DNA of 62,384 bases. It comes from a virus. The position numbers and the translations under genes are program-made. This document shows positions 34,423 to 41,478 of the stretch, one piece after another. Under the pieces are notes generated by a model. The model had not been told where the DNA came from. It made no database searches and saw only the letters and a program-made list of their open reading frames with translations. Every line of letters begins with the position of its first letter. Within the stretch, counting starts at the first letter, position 1. The DNA is taken from positions 1 through 62,384 of the IMG/VR virus record IMGVR_UViG_3300028194_000282; one strand, written 5' to 3'.

Positions 34423-34695
34423 CTATTTTCTTGACTTGGCTCCTGAACACTTCCAACGCTTTCTTGATAAATTGTTTGGTGTGTTAGGGTCGTTTCTTTT
34501 TTTAGCTGATAATCTTTTTTTAATACCTAAGCTTCTAGCACAATAGCTATCACCTTTAGATGTTCCCGGTCTTACTCTAGGTCCACCTCCTTTAGCTTTG
34601 CCTGCTTGACCATAGCTAACTTTTTTACCACTAGCAGTAATCTTAACCTTAGCCTTACCTCTTCTAGGTTTTGACATTCTAGTTTTACCTGCCAT
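34423..34695 (-). CDS. Small strongly basic protein, 90 aa
   Basis: MAGKTRMSKPRRGKAKVKIT, then YGQAGKAKGGGPRVRPGTSK, with about one third Lys/Arg and few acidic residues. Ribosomal-protein-like composition suggests RNA or DNA binding. Part of a run of tiny basic genes (33865-35292) coupled by TAATG overlaps. Function unknown. Confidence 0.6.
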   Translation of the reverse strand: MAGKTRMSKPRRGKAKVKITASGKKVSYGQAGKAKGGGPRVRPGTSKGDSYCARSLGIKKRLSAKKRNDPNTPNNLSRKRWKCSGAKSRK

Positions 34696-34826
34696 TACTT
34701 TTTCTTCTTTGGCTTTGTATTTGAGTAACCTGCTTTTTTCAATGCATTATGTTGTGCCATTGTTTGTGCCACTTTTACCCTGCCTGACTTATTGTACATA
34801 TTATGTACTGTGAATTTTTTTGCCAT
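34695..34826 (-). CDS. Tiny basic protein, 43 aa
   Basis: Short frame MAKKFTVHNMYNKSGRVKVA ending TKPKKKK. Its start and stop form TAATG overlaps with both neighbours. Function unknown. Confidence 0.6.
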   Translation of the reverse strand: MAKKFTVHNMYNKSGRVKVAQTMAQHNALKKAGYSNTKPKKKK

Positions 34827-34966
34827 TACTTTTTATTTTTAGGTAGTGATTTAATTTTTCCATTTGTTGTTCTTGCATACCTATGTGTTTTGGTTTCCTT
34901 ACTTGGTATTAATGTACCACTATAAGATTTACCTCCCCACTTCCAAGTTACCTTTCTTCCTGCCAT
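34826..34966 (-). CDS. Tiny basic protein, 46 aa
   Basis: Short frame MAGRKVTWKWGGKSYSGTLI ending LPKNKK; a small beta-like KVTWKWGGKSYSGT core. TAATG overlap with the downstream 43-aa gene. Function unknown. Confidence 0.6.
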   Translation of the reverse strand: MAGRKVTWKWGGKSYSGTLIPSKETKTHRYARTTNGKIKSLPKNKK

Positions 34967-34968
34967 AA

Positions 34969-35292
34969 TTATGAGAGTCTATTGTTTTTTTTCTTTAACC
35001 TTCTTTTTTTATTGACTTTAGATAGCATAGACCCACCAAAGGCTAGTATACTATTCCTTTTACCGGGAGTTGTATTGTTAGTTGTGGTTGGTTTTGTTTT
35101 TGGTTTTTTTACCGGAGGAGGAGGAGGTGTAGTTGTAGTTGTTTTTTTCTTCTTATTAAGATTAGCAACAGTACCTGTACTAGCAGTTCCATCCTTATAA
35201 ACATTACTGTCTTTTTGTTCGTTCTGTCTTTTTTTCTTAGCTTTCGCTTGACAGTCTTTTAACTTTTGTCCGGTAAGTCCTTTGCAACTCAT
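34969..35292 (-). CDS. Basic proline/threonine-rich protein, 107 aa
   Basis: Begins MSCKGLTGQKLKDCQAKAKK, has a TTTTTPPPPPVKKPKTKPTT linker and ends KKRRLKKKNNRLS. The C-x-G-L-x-G-x-x-x-x-x-C start is common in tiny phage proteins of this group. First gene of the leftward small-basic operon, under the palindromic promoter at 35309-35327. Probably nucleic-acid- or virion-associated; unproven. Confidence 0.6.
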   Translation of the reverse strand: MSCKGLTGQKLKDCQAKAKKKRQNEQKDSNVYKDGTASTGTVANLNKKKKTTTTTPPPPPVKKPKTKPTTTNNTTPGKRNSILAFGGSMLSKVNKKRRLKKKNNRLS

Positions 35293-35308
35293 TGTCTATT
35301 TGTTTTGT

Positions 35309-35327
35309 TATCTTTGTTACAAAGATA
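35309..35327. promoter_or_regulatory. Face-to-face -7 boxes in one palindrome
   Basis: TATCTTTGTTACAAAGATA holds TATCTTTG on the plus strand (35309-35316) and on the minus strand (35320-35327), separated by 3 bp. It lies in the gap between the leftward basic-protein operon and the rightward winged-helix gene. It would drive overlapping transcripts in both directions and could serve as an operator. Confidence 0.55.
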
Positions 35328-35341
35328 TTAAATTTAATTGA

Positions 35342-35773
35342 ATGGTAGATTATCTAAAATATTGGAGAGTAATCCGTTATTTTATCAAACAAAAATATGG
35401 CTTAACTCAAGCTGAGTTAGAGATGCTTCTCTTCTTGAGAAGTGAAAAATATTTTTCTAAAGATGACTTTGATGAGTTTGATGAATTGCTTAGTTGGAAC
35501 AAAAATAGATTTGAAAAACTAAGACAAGAAGGATGGATTGAAGTGTTTAGAAAAAAAGAAGGTAAGCGTAGGGTTGTATATCAATTGTCATACAAAGCAC
35601 AAAGAATGATAACAACCTTGTATAAAAAATTAGAGGGCGAAGAAATACCTGAAAGTAAATCTTCAAACCCTCTGTTCTTAAAAAACGTAAGCTATACCGA
35701 TAAAGTATATAGAAACTTTATATTAAAGTTGAATCAATCTATTCGACAACTACAACATCTCTCTCAGAGATAA
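35342..35773 (+). CDS. Winged-helix (MarR-like) DNA-binding protein, 143 aa
   Basis: The segment KYGLTQAELEMLLFLRSEKY then FSKDDFDEF...RFEKLRQEGWIEVFRKKE and GKRRVVYQLSYKAQRMI follows the helix-turn-helix plus beta-wing order of MarR-like regulators (recognition helix about residues 45-62, wing about 68-85). The last ~30 residues overlap groES convergently by 35 bp. It is the only obvious regulator in the genome and is adjacent to the palindromic promoter, so it may autoregulate or bind one of the genome's repeated motifs. Confidence 0.7.
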   Translation: MVDYLKYWRVIRYFIKQKYGLTQAELEMLLFLRSEKYFSKDDFDEFDELLSWNKNRFEKLRQEGWIEVFRKKEGKRRVVYQLSYKAQRMITTLYKKLEGEEIPESKSSNPLFLKNVSYTDKVYRNFILKLNQSIRQLQHLSQR

Positions 35774-35996
35774 CAGTGTATTGTTGTTCTTTAATAATCA
35801 TAGTGTATCCTGCTCTAGTATCATAATAGATTATATCACCTGAATCAATTACCGTTACATCTGTTCCGGGTTTTATTACTTCAGCTTTTTTATACCTAAT
35901 GTCTTTTACATCATCAGCAGAAAGTAATAAGCCTGATTCAGTCTTAACTTCTTCTTTAATTTGTTTTACTAGAATATATTTTCCTATTGGTTTCAT
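35739..35996 (-). CDS. groS: Co-chaperonin GroES, 85 aa
   Basis: Caps the GroEL folding chamber. The barrel start MKPIGKYILVKQIKEEVKTE is followed by a mobile loop with the hydrophobic tripeptide SGLLLSADD (the GIVL equivalent that contacts GroEL), VIKPGTDVTVIDSGDIIYYD, and an end QYTVISERDVVVVE like the bacterial '..i.re.DILAiv'. At 85 residues it is about ten shorter than bacterial GroES, with a reduced roof loop. The ATG overlaps the groEL start region by 4 bp (groES translated after groEL, the reverse of the usual bacterial order). Confidence 0.8.
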   Translation of the reverse strand: MKPIGKYILVKQIKEEVKTESGLLLSADDVKDIRYKKAEVIKPGTDVTVIDSGDIIYYDTRAGYTMIIKEQQYTVISERDVVVVE

Positions 35997-37585
35997 TTGT
36001 CTTCGTATGTTCTTGCCATAGTAATGATAGCGTTAGTAGATAATAGAGTAACTGCAACCGACACTGCGTTTTGTAAAGCACATCTTGTTACTTTTAATGG
36101 GTCTATAATACCCATCTTGTACATATTGCCATACACACCTGCCTTAACATCATAGCCTTGGTCTGCAAGTACTAAGTTTTGACCTGTAATTTCTTGTGGG
36201 TCTTTCCCTGCGTTTCTTATAATTTGATAGATTGGTGCTTTTAATGCTTCGTGCATCATATATAAAGCCATTCCTTTAGCACCTTCTTTTAACACAGGCA
36301 TTTTAGTTCCTTCATTGAATAAAGCAAGTCCACCTCCCACAACTATTCCTTCTTCTAAAGCTGAACGTACTGCACATACTGCATCGTCAACTCTATCATA
36401 TAGTTCTTTTTGTTCTAGGTCTGTATTACCTCCCACATATATTACACCTACACCACCATTTAAGGAAGCTATACGACTTAATATAAACTCTTTATCTTCT
36501 TTTTGCTTAGTGTTTTCTAAAGCTTCTCTTAATTCAGATACTCTTTCCTTTACCAACAAGACATCTTCCTCGACATCTTTTATAATAACAGTAGAGGCAC
36601 GACCAACTATAACTTTAGAGCAATGACCTAAATCTCTTTCTGTCATTAAACTCAAATCATCTCCTGTTTTCTCAGAGAAATATGTTGCACCTAAACTAAT
36701 TGCAATGTCCTGCATTAACTCGTGAGACTTATATCCAAACGATGGGACACCAATGCAACATACCTTTAACCCGTTTTTCATAACATTGGCTGCTAATGTA
36801 TTAACTACATTGCTTGATACCGGTGCTATGATAAGTAGTTTCTTATGGTCTTGTATAATAGGCTTTAATACATTTTCAATGTTTAATAGGTTTTCTATTG
36901 GAGCATCACATACCAATACATAGCAATCCTCTAAAACACATTCATCTTTCTTTTGGTCATTAACAAACAAAGGAGATTCATAACCTCTTTCAATTTTTAA
37001 TCCGTTTGTAGTTTCATAATAAGTCTTAGAAGTCTCAGACTTGTCAACTGCAACGATACCGTCCTTACCAACCTTTTCATAAACCTTTGCGATTATATCG
37101 CCAATGAAAGAATCATTGTTTGCAGAAATAGATGCTACGTTCTTTAGTGTCTTTGAAGACACTTTTTTAGAATGCTTCTTTAAGTTCTTTACTACCTCAT
37201 CAGTTAGTGTGACAAGTTCTCTAAGTACCTCTGTCTTATTTTCGTCTAAATCCCTACCTGCGTTGACTAACGCTTCGGTTAAAACAATTGCAGTTGTTGT
37301 TCCATCTCCTGCTTGTGTTGCAGTTCTATCGGCTGCCTCTTTCATTATTCTTACTGCTAAGTTCTCTACAGGGTCTAACAATGAAACAGATTTAGCTACA
37401 GTTACTCCATCTTTGGTAACCGTGATTCCGTGTGTGTGCTGAGGTGATTCTATTAAGACTGTTTGTCCTGCAGGTCCAAGTGTTGACTTAACTGCTTTTG
37501 CTATTGTTTCTATTCCGTTATAAAGCTTACTTCTTCCGGATTTGTCAAACAATAAATTCTTAGGTGTGTATCCTATTTCCGACAT
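35993..37585 (-). CDS. groL: Chaperonin GroEL, 530 aa
   Basis: A full-length 60-kDa chaperonin. The first ATG (MSEIGYTPKNLLFDKSGRSK) is used; a longer frame reads from TTG through the promoter. Visible signatures: STLGPAGQTVLIESP (equatorial, ATP), AGDGTTTAIVLTEAL near residue 86 (ATPase motif GDGTT), and DDAVCAVRSALEEGIVVGGG (the 'D-A-x-x-A-x-R-A-A-x-E-E-G-I-V-P-G-G-G' signature). The C-terminal Gly-Gly-Met tail of bacterial GroEL is absent (ends TMARTYEDK). Codons for VSSKTL are formed by a copy of the 16-bp palindrome. It is probably used for folding capsid or fibre proteins, as with T4/RB49 and other phage chaperonins. Confidence 0.9.
   Translation of the reverse strand: MSEIGYTPKNLLFDKSGRSKLYNGIETIAKAVKSTLGPAGQTVLIESPQHTHGITVTKDGVTVAKSVSLLDPVENLAVRIMKEAADRTATQAGDGTTTAIVLTEALVNAGRDLDENKTEVLRELVTLTDEVVKNLKKHSKKVSSKTLKNVASISANNDSFIGDIIAKVYEKVGKDGIVAVDKSETSKTYYETTNGLKIERGYESPLFVNDQKKDECVLEDCYVLVCDAPIENLLNIENVLKPIIQDHKKLLIIAPVSSNVVNTLAANVMKNGLKVCCIGVPSFGYKSHELMQDIAISLGATYFSEKTGDDLSLMTERDLGHCSKVIVGRASTVIIKDVEEDVLLVKERVSELREALENTKQKEDKEFILSRIASLNGGVGVIYVGGNTDLEQKELYDRVDDAVCAVRSALEEGIVVGGGLALFNEGTKMPVLKEGAKGMALYMMHEALKAPIYQIIRNAGKDPQEITGQNLVLADQGYDVKAGVYGNMYKMGIIDPLKVTRCALQNAVSVAVTLLSTNAIITMARTYEDK
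37147..37162. repeat. 16-bp palindrome, copy 3 (inside groEL)
   Basis: GTGTCTTTGAAGACAC; on the coding strand it encodes V-S-S-K-T. Confidence 0.95.
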
Positions 37586-37608
37586 ATTATATTTAATTAA
37601 AGTTTGAA

Positions 37609-37635
37609 CAAAGATACACATTTTAATTATCTTAG
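37609..37635. promoter_or_regulatory. Divergent promoters, groEL and 37640 gene
   Basis: TATCTTTG on the minus strand (37609-37616) lies 24 nt upstream of the groEL ATG. TATCTTAG on the plus strand (37628-37635) lies 4 nt before the rightward ATG, a weaker box. Confidence 0.45.
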
Positions 37636-37639
37636 CCTT

Positions 37640-37984
37640 ATGGACTATAACTCTAATTTTGAATACGACCTTGAACTTGGTAAAGTAAAAGAAAAAGAAC
37701 TATATGAAATTTTCTCATATAAAAAGATTGAAGTAAAAACTGACTTCAAAGCAAATGAAACAGGTAATGTATTTATTGAATATGAAAGCCGAGGGAAAAA
37801 AAGTGGTATAGCTACAAGCCTAGCAGATTATTATTGTATTGCTATTGAGAATTCATTTCATATAATGAAGCCTGAACTGTTAAAGGAAAAATGCAGGAAG
37901 TATTTAGGAACTAAAAGAGATGTCCTTGGTGGAGACAACAATACATCTAAAGGAATATTATTACCGGTTATTGAACTTGTTTAA
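37640..37984 (+). CDS. PD-(D/E)XK-like nuclease/resolvase fold protein, 114 aa
   Basis: I took the ATG at 37640 (MDYNSNFEYDLELGKVKEKE) rather than a TTG start within the groEL promoter. The core IEVKTDFKANETGNVFIEYE, then SRGKKSGIATSLADYYC, fits a compact restriction-endonuclease-like fold: conserved Asp, E-x-E strand, and the SGIATS-x-AD-Y-x tail seen in phage Holliday-junction-resolvase-like proteins. It probably processes DNA junctions during recombination-dependent replication. Confidence is moderate on the fold, lower on activity. Confidence 0.55.
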   Translation: MDYNSNFEYDLELGKVKEKELYEIFSYKKIEVKTDFKANETGNVFIEYESRGKKSGIATSLADYYCIAIENSFHIMKPELLKEKCRKYLGTKRDVLGGDNNTSKGILLPVIELV

Positions 37985-38281
37985 CTATAGTCTAAATCGT
38001 AATGTTAGAATTACGCTATTCACTGCTCCTATACTACTACTACTAATATACTACTGCAAATAAATCGTTACGGAAAGTTTGCTTTTGAAATTAACATAAT
38101 CAACATTCTTATTTTATTATTCTAATTATCAGACTATTAACTTTTTAATAATTAACATAATATTAAAATCTATATGTTGTTTTATAACATTCTTCTATAT
38201 TGGAATAGAAAAGTATTGAACGATTAATATATTTAGACGAGAATTAATCAGAATATCTCTGACGATAATTAGACGGGAAAT
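37985..38281 (+). other. AT-rich intergenic region with short repeats (origin/control candidate)
   Basis: 297 bp without a convincing gene. TTAACATAAT occurs at 38091-38100 and 38152-38161; AACATAATCAACAT at 38093-38106 is repeated exactly at 47580-47593 before the primase/helicase. Two TTAGACG copies (38233 and 38269) and a GTCTAAAT (37990-37997) echo sequences near early promoters. TACTACTACTACTAATATACTACTGC-like triplets lie at 38030-38060. It could be a replication or transcription control region. Confidence 0.45.
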
Positions 38282-38355
38282 GCACCTATAGCTTAATTGG
38301 ATAAAGCAACTGCCTTCTAAGCAGTAGAGTCTAGGTTCGATTCCTAGTAGGTGTA
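38282..38355 (+). tRNA. tRNA-Arg (anticodon TCT)
   Basis: A cloverleaf can be folded: acceptor GCACCTA/TAGGTGT with one G-T pair, D-arm GCTT...AAGC, anticodon stem ACTGC/GCAGT with loop CTTCTAA (anticodon TCT), T-arm CTAGG-TTCGATT-CCTAG, discriminator A. No encoded CCA. It reads AGA, the main Arg codon of this AT-rich phage. The only tRNA found, next to a noncoding region and a minus-strand terminator. Confidence 0.92.
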
Positions 38356-38356
38356 C

Positions 38357-38387
38357 AAAAAAAAGGGACGGTAATCAGCCGTCCCTT
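38357..38387 (-). terminator. Terminator for the 64-aa gene
   Basis: AAGGGACGG-(7 nt)-CCGTCCCTT, 9-bp stem at 38363-38387. On the minus strand it is followed by a T-run (38357-38364), so it ends leftward transcription from 38608 before the oppositely oriented tRNA. Confidence 0.8.
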
Positions 38388-38413
38388 ATCAATCAAATCA
38401 AATCAACTAAAAT

Positions 38414-38608
38414 CTACATTCTGTAGAAACCTTTTCTGCCTTCAGCTAGTTCGATTCCGTCAGCAATCATATCTACCTTCTTTGCTCTATGCATCATCTT
38501 TCTAACTCGTGATGCCTGTTCTAATCCTGACACACCTTGAGGTCTGTCATTTATAAGGCGACCCTTCTCAACTCGAAGTCCACCCATACTTTGATATTTC
38601 ATTTCCAT
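38414..38608 (-). CDS. Small basic hypothetical protein, 64 aa
   Basis: MEMKYQSMGGLRVEKGRLIN, then GLEQASRVRKMMHRAKKVDM. Arg/Lys/Met-rich and mostly helical. It is a single-gene unit with a TATCTTTG box 24 nt upstream and a clear terminator downstream, oriented away from the early operon. Monocistronic isolation next to the large control region suggests a regulator or small nucleic-acid-binding protein; no family recognised. Confidence 0.6.
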   Translation of the reverse strand: MEMKYQSMGGLRVEKGRLINDRPQGVSGLEQASRVRKMMHRAKKVDMIADGIELAEGRKGFYRM

Positions 38609-38631
38609 ATCTAAATCTTTTTGTTATACGA

Positions 38632-38639
38632 CAAAGATA
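38632..38639 (-). promoter_or_regulatory. Promoter -7 box TATCTTTG
   Basis: Lies 24 nt upstream of the 64-aa ATG, TAnnTTTG form. Confidence 0.5.
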
Positions 38640-38797
38640 ATAAAATTTTATTAGATATTTAGAACCAACGGGTTCTATGGCATCTCACGGCAGCCTACCC
38701 CAAAACAAAAGTGATTTTTTTTTCTTCAGCCGAAAAACTTTTCATTCCTGCATCCGGATTTTTTTAGCTTTTTATTTTACCCGTCACTGCCACCGGT

Positions 38798-38811
38798 CTG
38801 CACCGGTGCAG
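38798..38811. repeat. Perfect 14-bp palindrome CTGCACCGGTGCAG
   Basis: GC-rich perfect dyad in an AT-rich genome; candidate binding site. Confidence 0.85.
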
Positions 38812-38896
38812 TTCTTCCTATGTCCATACGCATCAGTAGTTCGTTTGACCTTTGACCTTCCCTCTTCCCCTCTTCCCTTCCCCTAGTTACTATGTA

Positions 38897-38912
38897 ATGT
38901 CTTTGAAGACAC
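38897..38912. repeat. 16-bp palindrome, near copy (ATGTCTTTGAAGACAC)
   Basis: 15 of 16 bases match, with the first base changed; intergenic, upstream of the early promoter. Confidence 0.8.
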
Positions 38913-39047
38913 AAAGAGACTTTGCTTAACCTATGGTCGGTAGTTTTATACCATAAACAAAACGTAGTAAGTTCAGCGATAAAATGAGAGCGAATTAATT
39001 AGTAAAAGATTATTCTTTATTTAGACTAATATTAGACTTAAATTGTG

Positions 39048-39112
39048 TATATTTGTTTCAGAAAGGGAGAGTAAAACATAGAATCTTCCTCTAAGTGACT
39101 GAGAGTCAGTCA
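39048..39112 (+). promoter_or_regulatory. Early promoter and leader hairpin
   Basis: TATATTTG (39048-39055) is a TAnnTTTG box preceded by two TTAGAC motifs. The ~85-nt leader holds the hairpin TGACTGA-GAG-TCAGTCA (39096-39112), a 7-bp perfect stem. The arrangement suggests a regulated long leader for the first early gene. Confidence 0.5.
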
Positions 39113-39139
39113 ATTAACTTAATTTAATTAACAAATACA

Positions 39140-39781
39140 ATGGAATTACTAGCAATCGAAAATGCATTCTTACAATCCTCAGCGATTAAAGATGCATTAA
39201 AACTAAACGAAGTGAAACGTGTTCAGCGTTCAATCAACAATGCTCACAAGAGCAAATTCAATCATACTACTACACTATCCAAGTTAATTGGGGAAGCAGT
39301 TCAATGGTTTGAAAGTGAAGAGGGAAAGTCAAAATTTGCAGAAGAGGGAATCGAATGGAGCAAAGCAGAATTTGGTGCAAAGACTTTCGGTTATCAAAAA
39401 TCATTCTTCTACAAGCTAATCAAGGTGGCTAACCTAGACCAACGAATAGTAGATGCATTCAACGCAAAATGTGATGCAATCGGAACAGATGCAAATCGCT
39501 CAATTGCCGGTTTATTAGATTTCTCTAGAACAATTGACCTAGACAACTTAGATGTAAGTGAAGATGCAACAGAAGAAGAAATTGTAGAAGCAGAAAACGA
39601 AGCTATCGAAAATGCTGAAGTAGAGCAAGAGAGAGTTAACTACACATTTGTAATGACATACAAAAATCCTCAAGGAAACAATCTATCAGTTAGAATAGAT
39701 GACCAAGGTAATGTGTCCGGTAACAATCTAGAAGAGATAGCAAACGCAATTCAATTCTTACAAAATTCAATTAATAATTAA
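39140..39781 (+). CDS. First early protein, 213 aa, function unknown
   Basis: MELLAIENAFLQSSAIKDAL, then VKRVQRSINNAHKSKFNHTT and a region with WSKAEFGAKTFGYQKSFFYK, which could be part of a DNA-binding helical domain. An acidic Glu-rich linker (about 140-165) and a small beta C-terminus (YTFVMTYKNPQGNNLSVRID) follow. As the first gene after the early promoter and its leader, it is probably made early. I do not recognise the family. Confidence 0.6.
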   Translation: MELLAIENAFLQSSAIKDALKLNEVKRVQRSINNAHKSKFNHTTTLSKLIGEAVQWFESEEGKSKFAEEGIEWSKAEFGAKTFGYQKSFFYKLIKVANLDQRIVDAFNAKCDAIGTDANRSIAGLLDFSRTIDLDNLDVSEDATEEEIVEAENEAIENAEVEQERVNYTFVMTYKNPQGNNLSVRIDDQGNVSGNNLEEIANAIQFLQNSINN

Positions 39782-39783
39782 TA

Positions 39784-39799
39784 GTGTCTTCAAAGACAC
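39784..39799. repeat. 16-bp palindrome, copy 4 (intergenic)
   Basis: GTGTCTTCAAAGACAC, 3 bp after the stop of the first early gene and 16 bp before the amidoligase ATG. Confidence 0.95.
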
Positions 39800-39815
39800 A
39801 AAAAATCCAATCACA

Positions 39816-40766
39816 ATGACAAACGAAATTCAATACACAATCGACAACAGAAGAGATAGAGCAACGATGCAAAGTTACCATCGTTCTCCATCTCCGAAAG
39901 ACCATTCAAAAGGTGCTAAGGATGGCGATATTGCTAACTTAAAATCAGCAAGCAAACGTAATCTAATTACGATAGAGGGAAACACTGAATCGAAGTTCAC
40001 TATCGGAATGGAAGTAGAGAAAGCTAGATTTCAAAGAGGTGCAGTAAAAGAGTATTCTTTATTTGCCGGATTTGAAAGAGATAGTTCTTGTGGCTATGAA
40101 GCTATAACGCATATCTTACCATTGTTACCTAGTGGAAAATGGAGAAACAAAGTATTCAATATGATGTTTGAAGCTAGAAACATTATTGAAGATTCTAAAA
40201 GTCCTAGTGACCTACAATGTGGTGGTCACATTACAATAGGTGTCCAAGGGATGACCGGTGCTGAAGTTATGAAATCAGTTAGGAAAAATATGGGGATTGT
40301 ATATGCATTGTTCTTTAAAAGATTAAACAATGGATATTGCAGAAGTAACTTAACTATGCTTGACAAGAACGAAGTTCAAGGTAGTGATATGATGAACGGA
40401 TTCGGTAGGTATTCAGCAGTGCTAGATAAAGGTGCAACAATCGAGTTTAGATTAGTTAGCAGATTTCAATCGGTAAAGCAGATGATGAGAAGATACGAGT
40501 TAATGTATGAGTTACTTGATTTCTCAATCAACAATCCAAATGGAAGCCACAATGCTTTCCTTAGAAAAGTTACACCAATCATCAAGTCTATGTACAATGG
40601 CGATATGGCTATGGTAGAGCAGAAGTTATCAATGGCTAAATCATTTAGAACAATGATTCTAAAGAATAAGGTTAACCGAGATGTAATTAACTATGTAGAC
40701 CCAATGCGAAGAATGGATGCTCGCAAATGGTACGATAGAGACCTACAAAGGAATGGAAGTAGATAG
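39816..40766 (+). CDS. Amidoligase (COOH-NH2 ligase) superfamily protein, 316 aa
   Basis: The motif order of glutamine-synthetase/GCS-like amidoligases is visible: G-x-E-x-E at residues 64-68 (IGMEVEKA), acidic/serine turn with a later Glu (GFERDSSCGYEAITHILPL, 85-103), CGGHITIGV (135-143; metal/ATP His), and an RLV block (GATIEFRLVSRFQSVKQMMR). These enzymes use ATP to form amide or peptide bonds with small molecules or proteins. A class-II glutamine amidotransferase/gamma-glutamyl cyclotransferase fusion lies 1.6 kb downstream, as in other amidoligase neighbourhoods. Target unknown. Confidence 0.7.
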   Translation: MTNEIQYTIDNRRDRATMQSYHRSPSPKDHSKGAKDGDIANLKSASKRNLITIEGNTESKFTIGMEVEKARFQRGAVKEYSLFAGFERDSSCGYEAITHILPLLPSGKWRNKVFNMMFEARNIIEDSKSPSDLQCGGHITIGVQGMTGAEVMKSVRKNMGIVYALFFKRLNNGYCRSNLTMLDKNEVQGSDMMNGFGRYSAVLDKGATIEFRLVSRFQSVKQMMRRYELMYELLDFSINNPNGSHNAFLRKVTPIIKSMYNGDMAMVEQKLSMAKSFRTMILKNKVNRDVINYVDPMRRMDARKWYDRDLQRNGSR

Positions 40767-40774
40767 TCTAACAA

Positions 40775-40792
40775 GGGAGCAGAGATGCTCCC
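40775..40792 (+). terminator. Hairpin after the amidoligase (possible weak terminator)
   Basis: GGGAGCA-GAGA-TGCTCCC, 7-bp stem, followed by TCTGTCC rather than a T-run. It may attenuate or stabilise the 3' end. Confidence 0.45.
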
Positions 40793-40866
40793 TCTGTCCA
40801 CAAGTGAGTGCTTGTGCTGATGAGTTCAAAAGAACGAAACAGAAAAATTAATTTAATCTAATCACA

Positions 40867-41067
40867 ATGAAAAAAGTAATCAAGTTATCAAGCAATGCAA
40901 CAATCGTATTAGTAACATTATTCGTTTATAGTTCAGCTATAAGAATGATAATTCAGATGGTGTCTGATATGGGATGGAAGTCTCTTGCATTGTTACCGGT
41001 TTGGGCATTCATAGGTTTTCTTATGTATGTTTCAGCAAGTCTAATAATCAAACAAATCAAATCGTAA
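40867..41067 (+). CDS. Small membrane protein, 66 aa
   Basis: Two hydrophobic segments (ATIVLVTLFVYSSAIRMI, and LALLPVWAFIGFLMYVSASL) between a basic N-terminus and a short basic C-terminus. The stop overlaps the next ATG (TAATG). It might act in membrane takeover or superinfection exclusion; unproven. Confidence 0.6.
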   Translation: MKKVIKLSSNATIVLVTLFVYSSAIRMIIQMVSDMGWKSLALLPVWAFIGFLMYVSASLIIKQIKS

Positions 41068-41246
41068 TGGAAGAGAGACAAGACTATTACAAAGTAAGAT
41101 ATGCCGGTAAGTTAATTAAAGTCTTGCCGGCACATTCTAAATGGCAAGCAATGGATAAGTTATATTCTTATTACATTGATAGATACCCTTGGATAAAACG
41201 AGAAAAATTAACTGCCGTAAAGTATGGTAAAAAATTTAAAAATTAA
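41067..41246 (+). CDS. Small basic/aromatic protein, 59 aa
   Basis: I chose the ATG at 41067 (MEERQDYYKVRYAGKLIKVL), coupled to the membrane protein stop. A beta-alpha layout with AHSKWQAMDKLYSYYIDRYP. Small proteins of this type are common in flavophages; function unknown. Confidence 0.6.
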   Translation: MEERQDYYKVRYAGKLIKVLPAHSKWQAMDKLYSYYIDRYPWIKREKLTAVKYGKKFKN

Positions 41247-41250
41247 AGTT

Positions 41251-41478
41251 ATGAATTACGATGATTGGAAGTTAGCAAGTCCTCCGGAGGGAGGATTGGT
41301 TAGTTCTTGTTGTGGCGAAGACTACAACGAAGAATATGAATCAGACCTAGAGTTTGATTATTTTGTTTGCGTTTCTTGTCAAGATGAGTGCGACATCATA
41401 GAAGATTATGAGTACGAACAGAATCGAAGAGAGTCTTATTTAGAAGACCTTGCCGATGAACAAAGACTAGAACGATGA
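41251..41478 (+). CDS. Small putative zinc-ribbon protein, 75 aa
   Basis: The start MNYDDWKLASPPEGG (ATG at 41251) avoids overlap with the preceding gene. Two Cys pairs, SSCCGE near residue 19 and FVCVSCQDEC near 39, look like a minimal zinc ribbon, followed by an acidic/Arg tail. Similar WKLA(T/S)P...CCG small proteins are common in Bacteroidota phages. Function unknown. Confidence 0.6.
   Translation: MNYDDWKLASPPEGGLVSSCCGEDYNEEYESDLEFDYFVCVSCQDECDIIEDYEYEQNRRESYLEDLADEQRLER

Larger units (their letters stand above)
38640..39047. other. Large noncoding region with palindrome and pyrimidine tract
   Basis: About 400 bp with no credible gene and a composition unlike the rest. It holds a perfect 14-bp palindrome CTGCACCGGTGCAG (38798-38811) inside a CACCGG...CCGGTG repeat (38791-38808), a 29-nt pure C/T tract (38856-38884), T-runs, a near copy of the 16-bp palindrome (38897-38912), and ATTTAGAC/TATTAGAC motifs (39019-39037) beside the early promoter. 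Best candidate for a replication origin or master control region. Confidence 0.5.

Noticed and set aside
37604-37639. TTG extension of the plus-strand gene at 37640
   Set aside because: It would include the groEL -7 box and encodes no conserved-looking residues; the ATG at 37640 fits.
38677-38886. Plus-strand frame of 69 codons in the noncoding region
   Set aside because: Phe/Pro-rich translation of T-runs and the pyrimidine tract, no leader, overlaps palindromes; composition is unlike the other proteins.
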